Shown piece by piece: positions 58,744 through 64,000 of a stretch of 64,000 nucleotides of DNA. The translations under genes and the position numbers were made by a program. The notes beneath the pieces were generated by a model. It worked only from the letters and a program-made list of their open reading frames with translations. It did no database searches and was not told where the DNA came from. Numbering within the stretch: position 1 is the stretch's first letter; each line of letters begins with the position of its first letter. This DNA comes from Ephydatia muelleri (lineage: Eukaryota > Porifera > Demospongiae > Spongillida > Spongillidae). The DNA is taken from assembly GCA_013339895.1 (NCBI GenBank), contig JABACO010000013.1, forward strand, positions 6,841,787 through 6,905,786. Direction: 5' to 3'.

Positions 58744-58875
58744 TGTACACAATGTGGAGGAATATACCCAATGTGGAGGTATGTACCCAATGTGGAGGTA
58801 TATACCCAATGTGGAGGTATACCCAATGTGGAGGTATAAACCCAATGTGGAGGTATATCATATATACCCAATATG
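58744..58875. repeat. 17-20-bp tandem repeat (cccaatgtggaggtata)
   Basis: About seven imperfect units in the spacer between receptor copies. Confidence 0.88.
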
Positions 58876-58949
58876 GTGCATGACTATGCATGTAATTGAT
58901 TTAGCCTGTAGTGAGATCTCACTGTATTTCTGGCATGCATATCAAAGGG

Positions 58950-59132
58950 TACAGTTCATCTCAGGGTACAGTTCATCTCAGGGTACAGTTCATCTCAGGG
59001 TACAGTTCATCTCAGGGTACAGTTCATCTCAGGGTACAGTTCAGTTCATCTCAGGGTACAGTTCATCTCAGGGTACAGTTCAGTTCATCTCAGGGTACAG
59101 TTCATCTCAGGGTACAGTTCATCTCAGGGTAT
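58950..59132. repeat. 17-bp tandem repeat (tacagttcatctcaggg)
   Basis: About ten units, two of them with an extra ttcag insertion. Confidence 0.92.
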
Positions 59133-59778
59133 GACTAGTAGTTCATCCAATAAAGGAACACTTATACACCTAAATACGAACGACAGGCGCCATGTTCAGA
59201 CTGGATGACCTGGTGATTTTAAACTCCTCTACAATGTTCCATACTAGCATAACTATAAAGCCTACAGCTACCAAGAAATAAATACTAACCATGTTTTTAA
59301 TGAATGAAAAAGCAATTGTGTGGAAATTCAGAAATTCAACATCATATACAAGAATAAGATGGCGTTACTCAGTTCTAGTAAAGCTTTCACCAGCGGACTT
59401 TGTATATCTCCCGTTTATATCCGCGCACATTTATATCGCGATATGGTATCGTGCATCGTGATACAATAATTGCATCGCGCGGCAACACTGCAGGTGGAAA
59501 GGGATACCAGTCTGGAGCCGCACTCATTGATAAACACGTCATTATTATTATTGTACACGGTAAATTGTTTTCGATTGCGGTGGGGAGACACAACTATTAC
59601 TGCGACAAATATTATTTATGAGGGGAGCGCTGACCCGTGGCGCACTCCACGCAATTATCACATGGCTAATAGACCACGTAAACGACTGTAAAAATTAGAA
59701 TCCTTTGCAACGCACTGATTATGAATAAAATGCAATAATGTGCTGACAATTACGTATTCGTTTTTTTACAAGTGAACT

Positions 59779-62700
59779 ATGCCACTGTCTGTTCTTTGTC
59801 CGCGGTTTATATCGCTATGTTTGCTTGCCTTCACGCTGACAGATAGTATTAGCAGCGATCTTCAGGGACAGGATCACATCTACCCTAGCACCGTTGCCCC
59901 GGGAGACACCCGAACCCCCCTCACGCTGGGTCTGATGCTAAGCTTTTCGGGAGACTACGTCACCAAAAATGCCATCCCGGGAATCCAACTAGCCGTGGAC
60001 ACTATTAATGGCGCGGGTGTGCTGCCTGGATACGCGCTGAAGTACAGCTTGACTGACTCAAAGGTTGGTCTTTTACTGTAAGCGTTTCCGCCCGAAGCAC
60101 AAGTAGTGCCTGCAGCTGCATCTCCTCTGCATGCTGTGTTGCCGTTATGAACGTATTTCCTGCACACACATCTTTTCATAAGAAAAAAAAGATTAACTAA
60201 TCTGAATCAATAGACCTATTGAAATCGAACTCTGTTGTGACACACACTGATACTGTAGTACACGAAATAAGTATGCTTTCTCATCTGCTAAATTTCTGCC
60301 ATTGCATTTTTCTGTAACTGTATAGGTACCTGTGCACTGTCTGCTTACATGATTTCTATTTGCAAGCCCAGTGTGATATTAATCACTAAACTTTACCACA
60401 GTGCGACCAGACTGTGACGCTGACGCAGTTCTTTGAAGACATTGCGTGGAGTAGACCTTCAAAGGTCGGCTTCATCGGAGGGGGCTGCGAAAATGCCACA
60501 ATTGAAACGGCCAAAATCAGCTACTTCTTCAACCTAACTCAGGTGAGTGTGGTTTAATGGTGATGGGAAGTGGCTTACTGTATTATCTCATGTTCACTGA
60601 TGATATGTTTTGGGATTGGATGATGAACTAATTAACAATACCTTTGAAAGAGGCCATAGAGAGTGGTTGTGTCACAGGTGTCAAGGAAGTACACTTATGA
60701 CATCACATCCCCCTCCCCCCCCCTTCCCAGTCCCCTCCCAACTTCCTCCCCTCACAGTGGATATAGGATTTAGGGGAAGGGGAGGCAGAGCCCTAGGAGC
60801 TTTTGAAGAGTGTCCTCAAAATCCAGTGGTTTGTATACATGGTTAGTGTACATATTGCACTTAGAAAAGGGGGTGGGGGTGGGGGTGGAGGGGCGGGGCC
60901 TACTCACCTGCACGCCTGCCCAAGGGATGCTGTGTAAGGACAATGCAACCCCACAACATCAGTTGCTCATAGCAACCCCACAACATCAGTCGCGCATAGA
61001 AACCCCACAACATCAGTCGCTCATAGAAACCCCACAACATCAGTCGCTCATAGCAATGAATATATTTTCTAGTTCACTGAAACACAATGGCACAAGGAGC
61101 ATTTAAGCAGTCAGGGTTTATATTTGGATACAGTGGATTACACACAACAAAAATGCACCACAGTCTGAGGCAGCCACACCCCTCTGGCCTCCCTTTAGCC
61201 AGTGCCTCCCTTTAGCCAGTGCTTCCCTTTAGCCAGTGCCTCCCTTTAGCCAGTGCCTCCCTTTAGCCAGTACCTCCCTTTAGCCAGTGCCTCCCTTTAG
61301 CCAGTGCCTCCCTTTAGCCAGTGCCTCCCTTTAGCCAATGCCTCCCTTTAGCCAGTGCTTCCCTTTAGCCAGTACCTCCCTTTAGCCAATACCTCCCTTT
61401 AGCCAGTGCCTCCCTTTAGCCAGTGCCTCCCTTTAGCCAGTGCCTCCCTTTAGCCAGTGCCTCCCTTTAGCCAGTGCCTCCCTTTAGCCAGTGCCTCCCT
61501 TTAGCCAGTGCCTCCCTTTAGCCAGTTCCTCCCTTTAGCCAGTGCCTCCCTTTAGCCAGTGCCTCCCTTTAGCCAGTGCCTCCCTTTAGCCAGTGCCTCC
61601 CTTTAGCCAGTGCCTCCCTTTAGCCAGTGCCTCCCTTTAGCCAGTGCCTCCCTTTAGCCAGTGCCTCCCTTTAGCCAATGCCTCCCTTTAGCCAGTGCCT
61701 CCCTTTAGCCAGTGCCTCCCTTTAGCCAGTGCCTCCCTTTAGCCCTCCCTTTAGCCAGTGCCGCCCTTTAGCCAGTACCTCCCTTTAGCCAGTGCCTCCC
61801 TTTAGCCAGTGTCTCCCTTTAGCCAGTGCCTCCCTTTAGCCAATGCCTCCCTTTAGCCGGTGCCTCCCTTTAGCCAGTGCCTCCCTTTAGCCAATGCCTC
61901 CCTTTAGCCGGTGCCTCCCTTTAGCCAGTGCCTCCCTTTAGCCAGTGCTTCCCTTCCTTTAGCCAGTGCCTCCCTTTAGCCAGTGCCTCCCTTTAGCCAG
62001 TGCTTCCCTTTAGCCAGTGCCTCCCTTTAGCCAGTGCCTCCCTTTAGCCCGTGCCTCCCTTTAGCCAATGCCTCCCTTTAGCCAATGCCTCCCTTTAGCC
62101 AATGCCTCCCTTTAGCCAATGCCTCCCTTTAGCCAGTGCCTCCCTTTAGCCAGTGCCTCCCTTTAGCCAATGCCTCCCTTTAGCCAGTGCCTCCCTTTAG
62201 CCAGTGCCTCCCTTTAGCCAGTGTCTCCCTTTAGCCAATGCCTCCCTTTAGCCAGTACCTCCCTTTAGCCAGTGCCTCCCTTTAGCCAGTGCCTCCCTTT
62301 AGCCAGTGCCCCCCTTTAGCCAGTGCCTCCCTTTAGCCAGTGCCTCCCTTTAGCCAGTGCCTCCCTTTAGCCAGTGCCTCCCTTTAGCCAGTGCCCCCCT
62401 TTAGCCAGTGCCTCCCTTTAGCCAGTGCCTCCCTTTAGCCAGTGCCTCCCTTTAGCCAGTACCTCCCTTTAGCCAGTGCCTCCCTTTAGCCAGTGCCTCC
62501 CTTTAGCCAGTGCCTCCCTTTAGCCAGTACCTCCCTTTAGCCAGTGCTTCCCTTTAGCCAGTGCCTCCCTTTAGCCAGTGCCTCCCTTTAGCCAATGCCT
62601 CCCTTTAGCCAGTGCCTCCCTTTAGCCAGTGCCTCCCTTTAGTCAGTGCCTCCCTTTAGCCAGTACCTCCCTTTAGCCAGTACCTCCCTTTAGCCAGTGC

Positions 62701-64000
62701 CTCCCTTTAGCCAGTGCCTCCCTTTAGCCAATGCCTCCCTTTAGCCAGTGCCTCCCTTTAGCCAGTGCTCTCCCTTTAGCAAGGCCTCCCTTTAGCCAGT
62801 ACCTCCCTTTAGCCAGTTGCCTCCCTTTAGCCAGTGCCTCCCTTTAGCCAGTGCCTCCCCTTTAGCCAGTGCCTCCCTTTAGCCAGTGCCTCCCTTTAGC
62901 CAGTGCCTCCCCTTTAGCCAGTACCTCCCTTTAGCCAGTGCCTCCCTTTAGCCAGTGCCTCCCTTTAGCCAGTGCCTCCCTTTAGCCAGTGCCTCCCTTT
63001 AGCCAGTGCCTCCCTTTAGCCAGTGCTCCCTTTAGCCAGTAGCCTCCCTTTAGCCAGTGCCTCCCTTTAGCCAATGCCTCCCCTTTAGCCAATCCTCCCT
63101 TTAGCCAGTGCCTCCCTTTAGCCATGCCTCCCTTTAGCCAGTGCCTCCCTTTAGCCAGTGCCTCCCTTTAGCAGTGCCTCCCTTTAGCCAGTGCCTCCCT
63201 TTAGCCAGTGCCTCCCTTTAGCCAGTGCCTCCCTTTAGCCAGTGCCTCCCTTTAGCCAATGCCTCCCTTTAGCCAGTGCCTCCCTTTAGCCAGTGCCTCC
63301 CTTTAGCCAGTGCCTCCCTTTAGCCAGTGCCTCCCTTTAGCCAGTGCCTCCCTTTAGCCAGTGCCTCCCTTTAGCCAGTGCCTCCCTTTAGCCAGTGCCT
63401 CCCTTTAGCCAGTGCCTCCCTTTAGTCAGTGCCTCCCTTTAGCCAGTGCCTCTCTTTAGCCAGTGTCTCTCTTTAGCCAGTTCCTCCCTTTAGCCAGTAC
63501 CTCCCTTTAGCCAGTGCCTCCCTTTAGCCAATGCCTCCCTTTAGCCAGTGTCTCCCTTTCTAGTGATCCACTCAATACTGAAAGCCTTGATTTCTGTGTG
63601 TATGCTTATCATTCATAGCCTTAAGGTAAGTTTCTCTTCACTGGGCCATAGCATGAGTGCAAGGTAGTAGTACATTTGAACACCCATGGCCGATTCAATA
63701 AGTAGCTTCTTGACCTTGTCAATAACAGCTTTTCAAACAAATAGTTCCCTGACCCCAGCTTCCTGACCCCTTCTATAAATAACTTCCTGACCCAGCTTCC
63801 TGACCGGCCCTGTTTCTGTATGCCATTCATCTTTACGAATTCTCTTTTAATAACATCACTGAATAACATGGTATTTGATATTTCAATCTAACCAGTTGTC
63901 ATGTGACTCGTCAACACCTGAAGCAGAAGACAGAACAAGATTCAAGCGCTACTTCCAAACACTGCCCAATGATGTTTACCTCTCACAAGCCTTCCTGCAA
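59779..64000 (+). CDS. GABA-B-like class C GPCR, copy 3 (5' part only)
   Basis: Third array member, cut by the window end. Exon 1 is 59779-60063, exon 2 is 60402-60542, and exon 3 begins at 63896 and is still open at 64000. Exon 1 encodes a different signal peptide (MPLSVLCPRFISLCLLAF) but then the same run from GQDHIYPSTVAPGDTRTPLT through AIPGIQ as copies 1 and 2; its 3' end (NGAGVLPGYALKYSLTDSK) is diverged. Exons 2 and 3 match copy 2 closely (GGGCENATIET; LSCDSSTPEAEDRTRFKRYF). Intron 2 is stretched to 3.35 kb by a 17-bp minisatellite. Whether the rest of the gene is intact cannot be seen. Confidence 0.85.
60950..61055. repeat. 27-bp tandem repeat x4
   Basis: Units accccacaacatcagtcgct + catagaa, intron 2 of receptor copy 3. 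Confidence 0.88.
61180..63557. repeat. 17-bp minisatellite, about 140 copies, intron 2 of copy 3
   Basis: Units cctccctttagccagtg over 2.4 kb. Variants (caatg, agtac, agtgt) are interspersed, and small indels cluster at 62765-63180. Pyrimidine-rich on +. Confidence 0.97.

Larger units (their letters stand above)
56068..59778. other. Intergenic region between receptor copies 2 and 3
   Basis: Contains TG repeats (56103-56163, 57855-57870, 58244-58282), a 28-nt G run (56358-56385) and a minus-strand coding-like patch at 56400-56600 (GLAWWLTKAEVKKDSNKYMH; LKELGFHLKQATGEVEVVP) of unknown origin. It also holds scattered caatcctatgtggacatgtac-type degenerate repeats (57300-57720). The final part is presumably the copy 3 promoter. 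Confidence 0.45.

Overview
The window looks like nuclear DNA of a marine invertebrate, most plausibly a demosponge. The reasons are spliced genes with short introns, a TTAGGG-type telomeric motif, a tandem cluster of GABA-B-like (class C) receptors, and abundant hAT, LINE, Ty3/Gypsy and RAG1-like remnants. The taxon is an inference; nothing in the sequence names it. No bacterial features (operons, CRISPR) and no tRNA or rRNA genes were seen. One assembly gap of exactly 1000 N lies at 20586-21585.

The backbone is a tandem array of three class C GPCR genes, all on the + strand. Gene 1 (191-14048) and gene 2 (42536-56067) can each be assembled into 17 exons with matching boundaries and intron phases. 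They give uninterrupted reading frames of 865 and 867 codons: signal peptide, Venus-flytrap ectodomain, seven membrane helices and a coiled-coil tail. Gene 3 begins at 59779 and runs off the window in exon 3. Introns grow by two routes. Intron 8 of gene 1 carries a nested LINE and an apparently intact Ty3/Gypsy element with identical LTRs. Introns 2, 4 and 8 of the other copies carry large minisatellites (units of 14, 17, 27, 28, 31 and 32 bp).

Between genes 1 and 2 (14-42.5 kb) lies a dense graveyard of mobile elements. In order it holds a 780-bp foldback hairpin, a TIR-bounded element with an unrecognised ORF, a + strand hAT transposase pseudogene split in two by a block with an 81-bp repeat at each end, and a retroelement whose N-terminal half and RT domain are now in opposite orientation beside the N gap. 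After these come the rest of the + hAT, a second hAT on the - strand, a broken - strand gene with a RAG1-like layout (N-terminal zinc ligands, RING-like finger, candidate catalytic Asp motifs) next to a 130-bp palindrome, and a - strand Pro-rich/45-bp-repeat gene with a duplicated exon.

The most interesting items are the RAG1-like pseudogene (about 34.6-36.7 kb), the receptor array with an altered ligand-site position and signs of gene conversion, and the young Gypsy inserted in the simple-sequence tail of an older LINE that ends at telomeric repeats.
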